Notes: generated from the letters alone by a model not told the origin. A DNA stretch of 64,000 nucleotides from Amycolatopsis lexingtonensis (GCF_014873755.1 NZ_JADBEG010000001.1:3102501-3166500), one strand, 5' to 3'; counted from the first letter of the stretch, positions 33,938-43,267 are shown. Numbers and translations: made by a program.

Positions 33938-34332
33938 GAGCCGCGCTCCGCCGCCCGCGCGGCGACATCGGCGTCGCTGCAGAACCCGGTGCGGCGCCGC
34001 TTGAGGCACAGCAGCCCCACGAGGACGCCCTCGGCGTCGACCGCAGCCAGCCGCCGCTGCCCGCGGGCCAGCATGAGCTGCCGGGCGTCCGCGGCGGGCA
34101 GCTCCGCCGGGATCGTCCGGCCCGCCACGCGCGAGTGGACCAGAGCCGGCCCGTCGGCGACGCCGGCCAGGTCCTCGCGGGCCAGGGTGCCCAGCAGCCG
34201 TCCGGCTTCGGTGAGCAGGAGCAGGTGGACGTGGTCGTCCGTGAAGCAAGCGCGGGCCTGCGCGACGGAGGTGTCCACCGGCAGTGTCTTGGGCAGCCGG
34301 ACGACCACGTCGCCGGCCGTCGGCTCACGCAA
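33934..34332 (-). CDS. CBS-domain protein
   Basis: About 132 residues if read from the TTG at 34332, which overlaps the narI end by eight bases; a GTG at 34308 is also possible, so the start is uncertain. Two CBS half-repeats are seen: LPVDTSVAQARACFTDDHVH then LLLLTEAGRLLGTLAREDL, and IPAELPAADARQLMLARGQR with RLAAVDAEGVLVGLLCLKRR. CBS pairs sense adenine nucleotides. A two-CBS hypoxia protein is a known dormancy-regulon member in mycobacteria, so an energy-state sensor for nitrate respiration is plausible. Confidence 0.75.
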   Translation of the reverse strand: MREPTAGDVVVRLPKTLPVDTSVAQARACFTDDHVHLLLLTEAGRLLGTLAREDLAGVADGPALVHSRVAGRTIPAELPAADARQLMLARGQRRLAAVDAEGVLVGLLCLKRRRTGFCSDADVAARAAERGS

Positions 34333-35071
34333 CGCTCTTCCGCTCCGCGACGGCCCGGTCGCGCACGACGGCCGGAGCGGGGACCGGCACGGGCGGCGCA
34401 CCCCGCCGGGCGCGGTAGACCACGTACGGGCGCCACAGGTAGGCCAGCGGTGCCGACCACACGTGGACCAGCCGCGTGAACGGCCACAGCGCCAGGAACA
34501 GGAACCCGCCGACCGCGTGCAGCTGGTAGACCAGTGGCGCTTCGATCATCAGGTGGCTCTGCGGCGAGAACCAGAAGACGCTCCGGAACCAGACCGCGAT
34601 CGTCTCGCGGTAGTCGTAGCCCTCCCCCAGCAGGTTGGTGCCGACGGTGGCCGTCATCCCGAGCACCACCATCACGGCGAGTGCCATATAAAGAACTCTG
34701 TCCATTGTGGTCGTCGTCCGGCGGAGACGGCCCTTGACGAACCGGCGGGCGATCAGCAGCACCAGACCGGCGACCAGCATGACGCCGGTGATCGTGCCGC
34801 CCCACACCGCGGTGGCGTGGTAGAGGCTTTCCGGGATGCCCAGCGCCGCCGTCAGGGAGGCCGGCACCAGCAGGCCCATGGCGTGGCCGCCGATCACGCC
34901 GAACGCGCCGAGGTGGAACAGCGGCGAACCCCAGCGCAGGATGCGGCTCTCCAGCAACTGACTGGTGTGGGTGGTCCACCCGAACTGGTCCTTGCGCCAC
35001 CGCCAGACGTGGCCGAGCACGAACACCGCGAGGCAGGCGTAGGGAATGACGATCCAGACGAACGTGCTCAC
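34325..35071 (-). CDS. narI: Respiratory nitrate reductase gamma subunit (cytochrome b)
   Basis: 248 residues, GTG start in a GTGA overlap with narJ. Five membrane helices and the heme-ligating histidines of NarI: HVWRWRKDQFGWTTHTSQLL, SPLFHLGAFGVIGGHAMG and HLMIEAPLVYQLHAVGG. It takes electrons from menaquinol at the outer face of the membrane and passes them to NarH. The last 25 residues form a Pro/Arg tail not usual in the family. Confidence 0.93.
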   Translation of the reverse strand: MSTFVWIVIPYACLAVFVLGHVWRWRKDQFGWTTHTSQLLESRILRWGSPLFHLGAFGVIGGHAMGLLVPASLTAALGIPESLYHATAVWGGTITGVMLVAGLVLLIARRFVKGRLRRTTTTMDRVLYMALAVMVVLGMTATVGTNLLGEGYDYRETIAVWFRSVFWFSPQSHLMIEAPLVYQLHAVGGFLFLALWPFTRLVHVWSAPLAYLWRPYVVYRARRGAPPVPVPAPAVVRDRAVAERKSVA

Positions 35072-35721
35072 GGGGCACTCTCCAAGGACGGGCACGAACC
35101 GGCACCGAACCCGATCGCGCCGGTGCCGTAGGGCGCGAGGCCGACCGATTCGACGGGCGGTCCGTCGACGGCGAGCGCCCGGATCGCCTCCCGGTCGGTA
35201 TCGGTGAGCGGGCACAACGCGGCGACGACGGCTTCGAGCAAGTGGTGGTAGGGCGATCCGGCCTCGGCCAAGGCGACGCGGAGCAGTTCCAAGCCTTGGC
35301 GGTGCTGGCGCAGCGGCGCTTCGCCGTCACCCGGGCCGACGGCGGCGGCGAACTCGAGCACCACCGGCAGCAGGTCCGGCAGCTCCCCCTCGGCCAGGCG
35401 CAGGCCGTGGGCGCGGTAGCGCTGTTTGAGCGTGAGCAGGGCGATGCCGCGCTTGCGGGTGTCGCCGTGCAGGTAGTACGTCAAGTACAGGCCACAGCGG
35501 CGGCGCAGGTCGAACGTCCGCACGTAGTGGGCTTCGACCTCGATCGGGTCGGTCGTGAGGAACCAGCCGAGGAACGCCGTGAGCCGCTCGCGCACCTCGG
35601 CGTCGGTGATTTCGCCGACGGCGCCGCGCAGTTCCGCCGCCGCGCCGGACAACCGGCTGTCGGGGTAGGTGAGCAGCAACGACGCGAGGTCGAACAAGCG
35701 CGGCCGGTCTTCGGGGATCAC
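35068..35721 (-). CDS. narJ: Nitrate reductase assembly chaperone
   Basis: 217 residues, GTG start overlapping the narH stop by four bases. The TorD-like helical chaperone pattern is clear: RLFDLASLLLTYPDS, HYVRTFDLRRRCGLYLTYYL, HGDTRKRGIALLTLKQRYRA and ELPDLLPVVLEFAA. It is needed to insert the molybdenum cofactor into NarG and is not part of the final enzyme. Length is normal. Confidence 0.93.
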   Translation of the reverse strand: MIPEDRPRLFDLASLLLTYPDSRLSGAAAELRGAVGEITDAEVRERLTAFLGWFLTTDPIEVEAHYVRTFDLRRRCGLYLTYYLHGDTRKRGIALLTLKQRYRAHGLRLAEGELPDLLPVVLEFAAAVGPGDGEAPLRQHRQGLELLRVALAEAGSPYHHLLEAVVAALCPLTDTDREAIRALAVDGPPVESVGLAPYGTGAIGFGAGSCPSLESAP

Positions 35722-37283
35722 GACTCGCCTCCCGCCGGGCCGATGGACAGGCCGAGCCGCCCGTCGGAGCGACGGCTGGCCAGGGCGCCCGGCTCCGTCA
35801 TGCCCGGGCCACCGGCGCAGTCGAGTGAACAGTCCGAAGTGGACGCTGCGTGCGCTTCCAGTTCGGCGGCAGCCTTGCTGTATGCGGTGGGGATGACGTA
35901 CCGCTCGTCGTACTTCGCGATCGCGAGCAGCCGGTACATCGCCTCGATCCGCTCCCCCGGCATGCCGACGGCTTCGCAGATCTCCTCGGCGACGGTGCCG
36001 TCGAGCGTCCGGGCTCGCATGTACGAGCGCATCGCGGCGAGCTTCATCAGCACCCCGGCCACGGCGTCGGCGTCGCCCGCGGTGAACAGCTCGGCCAGGT
36101 ACTCCACCGGGATCCGCAGGTCGCGGATGGTGTGGAAGACGTCGTCGGCGTCGGTGTCGTCGCGCCCGGCCGCCCCGACGGCGTCCAGCACCGGCGAGAG
36201 CGGCGGGACGTACCAGACCATCGGCAGGGTGCGGTATTCCGGGTGCAGCGGCAGCGCGATCCGGTACTCGCTGATCAGCTGCCACACCGGCGACGCCTGC
36301 GCGGCGAGCACCCACTCCTCGGGCAGCCCGGCTTCGGTCGCCAGTCGCACGGTCTCGGGGTCGTTCGGGTCCAGGAACACGTCGCGCTGCGCGGCGAGCA
36401 GCTCGCGCTCGTCCTCGACCGAAGCGGCGGCGAGCACGGCGTCCTCGTCGTAGAAGACCAGCCCCAGGTACCGCAAGCGGCCGACGCAGGTCTCGGAGCA
36501 GATCGTGGGCTGCCCGGCTTCGATGCGCGGGAAGCAGAAGGTGCACTTCTCGGCCTTGCCGGTGGCGTGGTTGACGTAGACCTTCTTGTACGGGCAGGCA
36601 CTCACGCACATCCGCCAGCCGCGGCAGCGGTCCTGGTCGACCAGGACGATGCCGTCCTCTTCACGCTTGTACATCGCGCCCGACGGGCACGCCGAGACGC
36701 ACGCCGGGTTGAGGCAGTGTTCGCAGATGCGCGGCAGGTGGAACATGAACGTCTTCTCGAACTCGAACTTCACCCGCGCGGCCGCTTCCGGGTCCATCGC
36801 GGTGATGTTCGGGTCGGTGCCGGCCCGCTCGTGGGCGCCGCCGAGGCCGTCTTCCCAGTTGGCGCCCCACTCCAGGCTCATCGGCTCGCCGGTGAGCGCC
36901 GAGCGCGGCTGCTTGACGGGAGTGTCGGTCAGCCCGGCGGGCGCGTCGACGAGGACGTCCTTGTCGAAGGTCGCGGGCTCGTAGTAGTCCTCGAGCGTCG
37001 GCAGGTCGGGGTTGGCGAAGATCCGCGACAGCCGCTTCACGCGGCCGCCGGAGCGCAGCACAAGCCGGCCCTTGGCGTCGAGCCGCCAGCCGCCCTTCCA
37101 GCGGTCCTGGTCCTCGTAGTGCTTCGGGTAGCCGATGCCGGGTTTCGTCTCGACGTTGTTGAACCAGACGTATTCGGTGCCCTCACGGTTGGTCCACGTC
37201 TGCTTGCAGGTGACCGAACACGTGTGGCAGCCGATGCACTTGTCGAGGTTCATCACCATCGCCACTTGAGCGCGGATGCGCAT
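35718..37283 (-). CDS. narH: Respiratory nitrate reductase beta subunit (iron-sulfur)
   Basis: 521 residues. Four cluster motifs: CIGCHTCSVTCK at residues 16-27, CEHCLNPACVSACP, CRGWRMCVSACP (the Trp in the second Cys slot marks the 3Fe-4S cluster of NarH) and CTFCFPRIEAGQPTICSETC. It relays electrons from NarI to NarG. Starts one base after the narG stop codon and overlaps narJ. Confidence 0.95.
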   Translation of the reverse strand: MRIRAQVAMVMNLDKCIGCHTCSVTCKQTWTNREGTEYVWFNNVETKPGIGYPKHYEDQDRWKGGWRLDAKGRLVLRSGGRVKRLSRIFANPDLPTLEDYYEPATFDKDVLVDAPAGLTDTPVKQPRSALTGEPMSLEWGANWEDGLGGAHERAGTDPNITAMDPEAAARVKFEFEKTFMFHLPRICEHCLNPACVSACPSGAMYKREEDGIVLVDQDRCRGWRMCVSACPYKKVYVNHATGKAEKCTFCFPRIEAGQPTICSETCVGRLRYLGLVFYDEDAVLAAASVEDERELLAAQRDVFLDPNDPETVRLATEAGLPEEWVLAAQASPVWQLISEYRIALPLHPEYRTLPMVWYVPPLSPVLDAVGAAGRDDTDADDVFHTIRDLRIPVEYLAELFTAGDADAVAGVLMKLAAMRSYMRARTLDGTVAEEICEAVGMPGERIEAMYRLLAIAKYDERYVIPTAYSKAAAELEAHAASTSDCSLDCAGGPGMTEPGALASRRSDGRLGLSIGPAGGES

Positions 37284-37284
37284 G

Positions 37285-40200
37285 TCAGTACTCCACTTCC
37301 TGGCTGCGCCGCCGGATGACGGTGATCTCGTCGCGTTGGCTGCCGATGGGGCCGTAGTAGTTGAAGGCGTAGGTCAGCTGGGCGTGCCCGCCCGCGAGGT
37401 GCGTGGGCTTGACCAGCAGCCGGGTCATCGAGTTGTGGTAGCCGCCGCGCTTTCCCTTGCCCTGGCCGGATTTCTCGGTCTTCGGGACGTTCACCGTGCG
37501 CTCGGGCGAGTGGTACTGGAACACCGTGCCCTCGGGCATCCGGTGGCTGACCACCGCGCGCGCCACGACGACGCCGTTGCGGTTGACCGCTTCGATCCAG
37601 TCGTTGTCCGCGACGCCGATCTTCGCGGCGTCCTGGACGCTCATCCAGATCACCGGCCCGCCGCGCGAAAGCGCGAGCATCAGCTCGTTGTCGTGGTACA
37701 TCGAGTGGATCGACCACTTCGCGTGCGGCGTGAGGAACCGGACGGTGACGCCGCCATCAGCAAGCTCGCCGGGCTTGCCGAAGTGGCGCGCCATGTTCAG
37801 CGGCGGCCGGTAGCCGGGCAGGTGCTCGCCCAGTTCGGCGACCCAGTCGTGCTCGACGAAGAAGTGCTGCCGCCCGGTAAGCGTGTGCCACGGCTTGTGC
37901 CGCTCGACGTTGATGGTGAACGGCGAGTACCGGCGGCCGCCCTTTTCCGAGCCGGACCACTCCGGGCTGGTGAACACCGGCTGTGGCGCCTGCTGGGTGG
38001 CCGCGTAGGTGACGTGGTCGGTCTCGTGGCCTTCGACGAGGTCGGTGAACGGCTGCCCGGTCCGCTTTTCCAGCTGCAGGAAGCCTTCGTGGGCGAGGCG
38101 GCCGTTGGTGGTGCCGGACAGGGCGAGGATCGCCTCGCACATCCGGTCCGCTGTGGACAGTGACGGCCGGTCCGCGAAGGGGCCGTGGCCGACGACGCCG
38201 TTCCGGTGGCGCAGGTACGCCAGCTCCGGGGTGACGTCGACGGTGATGCCCTTGGTCGTCGTGCCGAGCTTGTCCAGCAGCGGGCCGACCGCGCGCATCT
38301 TGGCGCCGATCAGGGTGTAGTCCCGCTCGACCTCGACGAGCTTCGGCATGGTCACGCCGGGGATCGGCTCGCACTCGCCGCGGCGCCAGTCACGCACCCG
38401 GCCCGACGGCGTCGCCAGCTCGTCGGGGGTGTCGTGCTGCAAGGGCGCGGCCAGCACGTCCCGGCGCGTGCCGAGGTGGGTGACCGCGTACTCGCTGACC
38501 TTGTCGGCGATGGCCAGGAAGGCGTCGTAGTCGGTGCGCACGTCGGCCGGCGGCGCGACCGCCGGGGAGAACGCGTGCACGAACGGGTGCATGTCGGTCG
38601 TGGAGATGTCGTGCTTTTCGTACCAGGTGGCCGCGGGCAGCACGATGTCGGAGTGCAGGCCGGTGTTGGTCATCCGGAAGTCGATCGTGGTGAGCAGGTC
38701 GAGCTTGCCGGTGGGCGCCTCGTCCCGCCACGCCACGTCACGCGGCCGCTCACCGGGCCCGCACTCCTCGGCCGAGGCCAGCGAGTCGACGCCGAGCAGG
38801 TGCTTCATGAAGAACTCGTTGCCCTTGCCGGACGAGCCGAGCAGGTTGGCCCGCCACAGGGTCAGGCAGCGCGGGAAGTTCGCGGGGTCGTCGGGGTCGT
38901 CGGCGACGGCCGTGAGCCGTCCCGCCTTCAGCTCGCCGACGATGTGCTCGGCGGTGCTCACCCCCGCCGCGGCGGCTTCGTCGGTCAGGTCGAGGGGGTT
39001 GCGGTCGAACGCCGGGTGCCCGGGCGACCAGCCCATCCGCTGCGCGGCCGCGACGGTGTCGGCGAAGGTCATCCCGGCCAGCCGGCCCTCCCCCAGCGGG
39101 GACGCCAGCTCGTCGGCGGGAACTTTCTCGTACCGCCACTGGTCGGTGTGCAGGTACCAGAACGGCGTGCTCGCCTGGTGGCGCATCGGGCGCTGCCAGT
39201 CGAAGGCGAAGCTCAGGTGCTGCTGGCCGGTGACCGGCCGGGCCTTCTCCTGGCCGACGTAGTGCGCCCAGCCACCGCCGTTGACGCCCTGGCAGCCGGT
39301 GAGGGTGACCAGCGCGATGAACGCGCGGTAGGTCATGTCGGAGTGGAACCACTGGTTCGCGCCCGCGCCCATGGCGATCAGGGACCGGCCGTGGCTGCGC
39401 TCGGCATTGCGGGCGAACTCGCGCCCGATCTTCGTGGCGAGCGCCGCGGGCACGCCGGTGATGCGCTCCTGCCAGGCCGGGGTGTTCGGGGCTTCGGCGT
39501 CGTCGTAGCCGGTCGGCCACTCGCCGGGCAGGCCGCCCCGGCGGACACCGTACTGGGCCATGACCAGGTCGAACACGCCGGTGACCAGGTGCTCGCCGAC
39601 CCGGACGACCGGAACGCCGCGGCGCATCGTGGTGCCGCCCTCGGTCTCGCCGGCGTCGAAGCGGGCGAGGTCGACGGCGACCTGCCCGGTGGCGTGGTCC
39701 AGCACCCCGAGCGCCGGGACGACGGTGCCGAGGTCGAGGTTCCAGCGGCCCTCGCCCTCGGCGCCGTACCGGAACCCGAGCGAGCCGTTGGGCACGACGG
39801 GTCCGCCGGTGGCGTCGTCGAGCAGGACGGTCTTGTGCTCCGCGCTTTCGGTGGTGTCACCCAGGTCGGCGGCGGTGAGGAACCGGTCGCTGGTGTAGAC
39901 GCCGGGCTCGCGCTCGCGCAGCGTGACCAGGAACGGCAGGTCGGTGTAGGAGCGCACGTAGTCGGTGAAGTACGGGACCTGGCGGTCGCGGAAGAACTCG
40001 GTGAGCACGACGTGGCCCATGGCCATCGCGAGCGCGCCGTCGGTGCCGGGGTGCGGGGCCAGCCAGTCGTCGGCGAACTTGACGTTGTCGGCGTAGTCGG
40101 GGCTGACCGCGACGACTTTGGTGCCGCGGTAGCGGGCCTCGGCGAGGAAGTGGGCGTCCGGGGTGCGGGTGACCGGGATGTTGGAGCCCCACATGATCAG

Positions 40201-40986
40201 GTAGGTCGCGTTCCACCAGTCGCCGGCCTCGGGGACGTCGGTCTGGTCGCCCCACACCTGCGGCGAGGCGACCGGCAGGTCGGCGTACCAGTCGTAGAAC
40301 GAGAGCAGCGTCCCGCCGAGCAGCGCGTGGTAGCGGGTCCCGGCGGCGAAGGACGCCATCGACATGGCGGGGATCGGCGAGAACCCGACCACGCGGTCCG
40401 GCCCGAAGGTCTTGGTGGTGTACACGTGCGCGGCGGCCACCATCGCCGTCGCCTCGTCCAGCGTCGCCCGCACGAACCCGCCGCGGCCGCGCTGTCCCTT
40501 GTAGGCCTCGGCCTTGCGCGGGTCTTCGACGATGTCGGCCCAGGCCGCGACCGGGTCACCGAACCGCTTCAACCCCGCCCGGAACATGGTGAGCAGCGAG
40601 CCCCGCACGTAGGGGTGCCGGACCCGAGACGGCGAGTACTCGTACCAGGAGAACGACGCGCCGCGCGGGCAGCCGCGAGGTTCGTAGTCCGGGCTGTCCG
40701 GGCCGGTCGTGGGGTAGTCGGTGGCCTGGTGCTCCCAGGTGATGAGGTCGTCCTTGACGAAGACGTTCCACGAGCACGACCCGGTGCAGTTGACGCCGTG
40801 GGTGGAGCGCACGACCTTGTCGTAGCTCCACCGGTCGCGGTAGAAGGACTCCCAGGCGCCCGCGTCGATCTGGTGCAGGGTGCGCCCGTGGTCGCCGACG
40901 GTCTCCTTGGTCAGGAAGCGGCGGACGCCCAGTAGCGGTCCGTGCCCGGGAACGTGGTCGTTCGCCGGAACTGGTCGAGTGGACAA
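37285..40986 (-). CDS. narG: Respiratory nitrate reductase alpha subunit (molybdopterin)
   Basis: 1233 residues. The TTG start is supported by GGAGGAG eight bases upstream. The N-terminal 4Fe-4S site is His63, Cys67, Cys71 and Cys106 (THGVNCTGSCSWNVF, EPRGCPRGASFSWYEY). YDWYADLPVASPQVWGDQTD carries the Asp that ligates molybdenum, followed by MWGSNIPVTRTPDAHF and GAGANQWFHSDMTYRA. It reduces nitrate to nitrite on the cytoplasmic side of the membrane. First gene of the narGHJI-CBS-ywiC operon; a GGTCACTTCGGCCC box stands about 125 bases upstream. Length matches the family. Confidence 0.96.
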   Translation of the reverse strand: MSTRPVPANDHVPGHGPLLGVRRFLTKETVGDHGRTLHQIDAGAWESFYRDRWSYDKVVRSTHGVNCTGSCSWNVFVKDDLITWEHQATDYPTTGPDSPDYEPRGCPRGASFSWYEYSPSRVRHPYVRGSLLTMFRAGLKRFGDPVAAWADIVEDPRKAEAYKGQRGRGGFVRATLDEATAMVAAAHVYTTKTFGPDRVVGFSPIPAMSMASFAAGTRYHALLGGTLLSFYDWYADLPVASPQVWGDQTDVPEAGDWWNATYLIMWGSNIPVTRTPDAHFLAEARYRGTKVVAVSPDYADNVKFADDWLAPHPGTDGALAMAMGHVVLTEFFRDRQVPYFTDYVRSYTDLPFLVTLREREPGVYTSDRFLTAADLGDTTESAEHKTVLLDDATGGPVVPNGSLGFRYGAEGEGRWNLDLGTVVPALGVLDHATGQVAVDLARFDAGETEGGTTMRRGVPVVRVGEHLVTGVFDLVMAQYGVRRGGLPGEWPTGYDDAEAPNTPAWQERITGVPAALATKIGREFARNAERSHGRSLIAMGAGANQWFHSDMTYRAFIALVTLTGCQGVNGGGWAHYVGQEKARPVTGQQHLSFAFDWQRPMRHQASTPFWYLHTDQWRYEKVPADELASPLGEGRLAGMTFADTVAAAQRMGWSPGHPAFDRNPLDLTDEAAAAGVSTAEHIVGELKAGRLTAVADDPDDPANFPRCLTLWRANLLGSSGKGNEFFMKHLLGVDSLASAEECGPGERPRDVAWRDEAPTGKLDLLTTIDFRMTNTGLHSDIVLPAATWYEKHDISTTDMHPFVHAFSPAVAPPADVRTDYDAFLAIADKVSEYAVTHLGTRRDVLAAPLQHDTPDELATPSGRVRDWRRGECEPIPGVTMPKLVEVERDYTLIGAKMRAVGPLLDKLGTTTKGITVDVTPELAYLRHRNGVVGHGPFADRPSLSTADRMCEAILALSGTTNGRLAHEGFLQLEKRTGQPFTDLVEGHETDHVTYAATQQAPQPVFTSPEWSGSEKGGRRYSPFTINVERHKPWHTLTGRQHFFVEHDWVAELGEHLPGYRPPLNMARHFGKPGELADGGVTVRFLTPHAKWSIHSMYHDNELMLALSRGGPVIWMSVQDAAKIGVADNDWIEAVNRNGVVVARAVVSHRMPEGTVFQYHSPERTVNVPKTEKSGQGKGKRGGYHNSMTRLLVKPTHLAGGHAQLTYAFNYYGPIGSQRDEITVIRRRSQEVEY

Positions 40987-41109
40987 GGCGCGACTCCTCC
41001 GCGCGGACCGGCGCGGCGGCGAGCGCCCCGCCGCGACACCACCCTGGTGTCAGCCGCACGCGGTCCAGCTTCGGCGAAATCCCCGTGGCGATCGGCAGGC
41101 GAATGTCAC

Positions 41110-41123
41110 GGGCCGAAGTGACC
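41110..41123 (-). promoter_or_regulatory. DosR-like box upstream of narG
   Basis: GGTCACTTCGGCCC on the coding strand, about 125 bases before the narG TTG, in the 285-base gap 40987-41271. It resembles the GGACTTTCGGCCC boxes at 5636 and 24258. The rest of the gap holds a 53-bp palindrome and nothing else I recognise. Confidence 0.4.
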
Positions 41124-41182
41124 TTCGTCCTTCGTGGACGGCAGGAGGTCCGGTGGGCCCGGAGGCCGTCCCGGCCGGCAGT

Positions 41183-41235
41183 GTCTTGAATGAGTCATTC
41201 AGGTCTTCGGAGGTCCTGAATGACTCATTCAAGAC
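41183..41235. repeat. 53-bp intergenic palindrome, copy 2 (inverted orientation)
   Basis: Same element as at 565-617 but with its asymmetric centre on the opposite strand. The 21-bp arms are perfect, with G/C at the position that is C/G in copy 1. It lies 36 bases downstream of the ferritin-domain gene's stop codon, and so between that gene and the nar promoter, where it would insulate the operon from readthrough. Confidence 0.85.
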
Positions 41236-41271
41236 GTCGGCGAAACCCGTTGCCAGGCGCACCGCCGCGCT

Positions 41272-42318
41272 TCAGTTGCGCTGCTCCGGCGGCACGTACT
41301 CGAACGTCGGGCCCGCCGTCGTCGTCCCGTCGCCGGTGGGCAGCTTCATCAACGCCTGTGCCTGCTTGCGCAGCGCGAACATCGTGCCGACCGCGTCCAT
41401 CATCCCGCCCGGGCTGCCGTTGAACGCCTCCTCCAGCTGGAAGAGCAGCAGGCAGTACGTCTGGTTGAACTCCTCCTGCGCGACGCGGATCGGGCTGCCT
41501 GCCGGGTAGTCGGCGGTCCGCGGGTCGGGCCGCATCGGCAGCACACCGTCGAAGTCGACCGCGATCTGCTCGCCGGTCGGGCCGGACTGCGGGGTGTCGC
41601 CGGTCTGGTAGCGGCGGCCCACCTTCAGCTCCTGGAACCGGAAGTAGTGCGCGACCTCCTCCCGGTCGGGGTGGAAGACGTCACGGTCGCCGTCCCACAC
41701 GTCGGTGCGCGCGGCGCCTTCGCCCTGCTCGACGATTTCCGCCAGCGCGGCCGACGCGGACTTCAGGTCGTGGACCGGGAGCACCTCGCCACCGCCGCCG
41801 CGGAGGTGGAGCTCGCCGATCTGGCGGGCCGGGTCGCCGGTGAACACCTGCTCCTCGCCCAGCTCGTCGCACAGCTTGCGCAGCCCCTGCTCGATCGCGG
41901 CGTAGAACTGCCCGATCGTGCGGTACTCGTCGGCCTGCGGCGGCGCGTCCGCCGACTCCGGCTGCTCGATGCGCAGGAACAGCTCCAGCGCCTCGGGGCC
42001 GAACGGGACCAGGTGGACGTGCACGGACCGGTCGCCGTGGGGCAGCGGGTGCGGGTACGGCGGCAGCAGCTCCGGCGTGTCGAGCTTCGGCTCGCCGCCG
42101 ACGGCGTTGAGCAGGTTCGCGGCCAGGGCCAGGTGGATCATCTCCTCGGCGAGGACCGTGCCGACGACCTGGGTGGCTTCGGGGTTGCGCGCCGCGTCCA
42201 GCGAGTACAGCGCGCACAGGTACGGCGGGATCGTCGCGTGCTCGAGTTCGATCGCCCACTGCAGGTGGCGGCGGAGATCGTCGATCGTGTCGATGGCGTG
42301 GGCGCCACGGGTGTCCAT
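41272..42318 (-). CDS. Ferritin-like (VioB/RebD-type domain) protein
   Basis: 348 residues; ATG after GGAG. The N-terminal four-helix ferritin-like domain has HLQWAIELEHATIPPYLCAL and LAEEMIHLALAANLLNAVGG, the E-x6-Y and EExxH iron-ligand patterns of the domain found in iminophenylpyruvate dimer synthases (VioB, RebD). HYFRFQELKVGRRY and EEFNQTYCLLLFQLEEAFNG close the helical bundle. VioB itself is far longer; stand-alone versions like this are of unknown substrate. It shares a palindromic promoter with the SDR gene and so probably belongs to the ECF41 sigma factor's targets. Confidence 0.78.
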   Translation of the reverse strand: MDTRGAHAIDTIDDLRRHLQWAIELEHATIPPYLCALYSLDAARNPEATQVVGTVLAEEMIHLALAANLLNAVGGEPKLDTPELLPPYPHPLPHGDRSVHVHLVPFGPEALELFLRIEQPESADAPPQADEYRTIGQFYAAIEQGLRKLCDELGEEQVFTGDPARQIGELHLRGGGGEVLPVHDLKSASAALAEIVEQGEGAARTDVWDGDRDVFHPDREEVAHYFRFQELKVGRRYQTGDTPQSGPTGEQIAVDFDGVLPMRPDPRTADYPAGSPIRVAQEEFNQTYCLLLFQLEEAFNGSPGGMMDAVGTMFALRKQAQALMKLPTGDGTTTAGPTFEYVPPEQRN

Positions 42319-42356
42319 GCGGTGCTCCGGTTCGTCAGGTGGGTGTCGCCAGGCAA

Positions 42357-42419
42357 GACCGGACGCCGTCGCGGTTTGTGACAGCCCGGGGCTGTCACAA
42401 ACCGGGCGCCGGTCCGGTC
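42357..42419. promoter_or_regulatory. Divergent ECF41-type promoter pair built on a perfect palindrome
   Basis: GGTTTGTGACAGCCC (42373-42387) is mirrored perfectly by 42389-42403 around one central base. The palindrome places TGTCACA on each strand (42393-42399 plus; 42377-42383 minus). Exactly 16 bases downstream on each strand stands GGTC (42416-42419 plus; 42360-42357 minus). ECF41 sigma factors are known to use TGTCACA with a CGTC-like second element; this site is one base off in each second element. Distances to the SDR ATG (52) and ferritin ATG (38) are suitable. Confidence 0.6.
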
Positions 42420-42471
42420 CTTACTGGCGAACGACGTCCCGGAGCGGCCGGGACGCGGGAGGAGACACACC

Positions 42472-43230
42472 ATGAAGATCGTCGTGATCGGCGGCAGCGG
42501 GCTGATCGGCTCGAAGCTCGTCCGGAAGCTGACCGCACACGGCCACGAAGCGGTCCCCGCGTCACCCGAATCGGGCGTGAACACGCTGACCGGCGAGGGG
42601 CTGGCCGAAGTGCTGGCGGGCGCCCAGGTCCTGGTCGACGTCTCGAACTCGCCGTCGTTCGCCGACGACGCCGTGCTGGACTTCTTCCGCACCTCCACCG
42701 GGAACCTCCTCGCCGCCGGGGAGAAGGCCGGGGTGGGCCATCACGTCGCGTTGTCGGTCGTCGGCACCGAGCGGCTCGCCGAAAGCGGTTACTTCCGCGC
42801 GAAGATCGCGCAGGAGAAGCTCATCAAGGAGTCCGGGCGGCCGTACTCGATCGTGCACGCCACGCAGTTCTTCGAGTTCGTGGGCAGCATCGCCCAGTCG
42901 GCGACCGAGGGGAACACCGTCCGCCTGTCGGACGCGCGCATCCAGCCGATGGCCGCCGACGACGTGGCCACCGCGGTCGGCCGGGTCGCCGCCGGCACCC
43001 CGCTGAACGGCACCGTCGAGGTGGCCGGTCCCGAGCAGTTCGGTCTCGACGAGCTGATCCGCACCGGGCTGGCCTTCCGCGGCGACCCGCGCGAGGTCGT
43101 CACCGACCCGGACGCGCGCTACTTCGGTGCCCTGCTGGACAAGGACATGCTCCTGCCCGGCCCCGGCGCGCAGCCGGCCGACACCCGGTTCGCCGACTGG
43201 CTGCCGCTCAACCCGCCGCCGGCCAAGTGA
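42472..43230 (+). CDS. NAD(P)-binding SDR/NmrA-like oxidoreductase
   Basis: 252 residues; ATG after GGGAGGAG. Rossmann motif VVIGGSGLIGSKLVRKL at the N-terminus; the catalytic Tyr of classical SDRs is not clear, and HVALSVVGTERLAESGYFRA then KIAQEKLIKESGRPYSIVHA is typical of atypical (NmrA/epimerase-like) members. Substrate unknown. ECF41 sigma factors characteristically sit next to one carboxymuconolactone decarboxylase, oxidoreductase or epimerase gene that they switch on; this gene fills that place, with a matching promoter upstream and the sigma gene downstream. Confidence 0.85.
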   Translation: MKIVVIGGSGLIGSKLVRKLTAHGHEAVPASPESGVNTLTGEGLAEVLAGAQVLVDVSNSPSFADDAVLDFFRTSTGNLLAAGEKAGVGHHVALSVVGTERLAESGYFRAKIAQEKLIKESGRPYSIVHATQFFEFVGSIAQSATEGNTVRLSDARIQPMAADDVATAVGRVAAGTPLNGTVEVAGPEQFGLDELIRTGLAFRGDPREVVTDPDARYFGALLDKDMLLPGPGAQPADTRFADWLPLNPPPAK

Positions 43231-43267
43231 GCGTGACCGGCCGGCCGCCCCCGAGACCGTCCGGATC

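Noticed and set aside
31908..35330. One 1140-codon minus-strand frame spanning narK and upstream genes
   Set aside because: Only the last 401 codons encode NarK; the upstream part overlaps narI, CBS and YwiC-like genes in the wrong frame and is spurious.
42373..42403. Reading the 31-bp palindrome as a simple transcription terminator
   Set aside because: It lies between two diverging genes, not at a gene end, and carries symmetric TGTCACA-N16-GGTC elements; kept as a fallback if many copies at gene ends are found.
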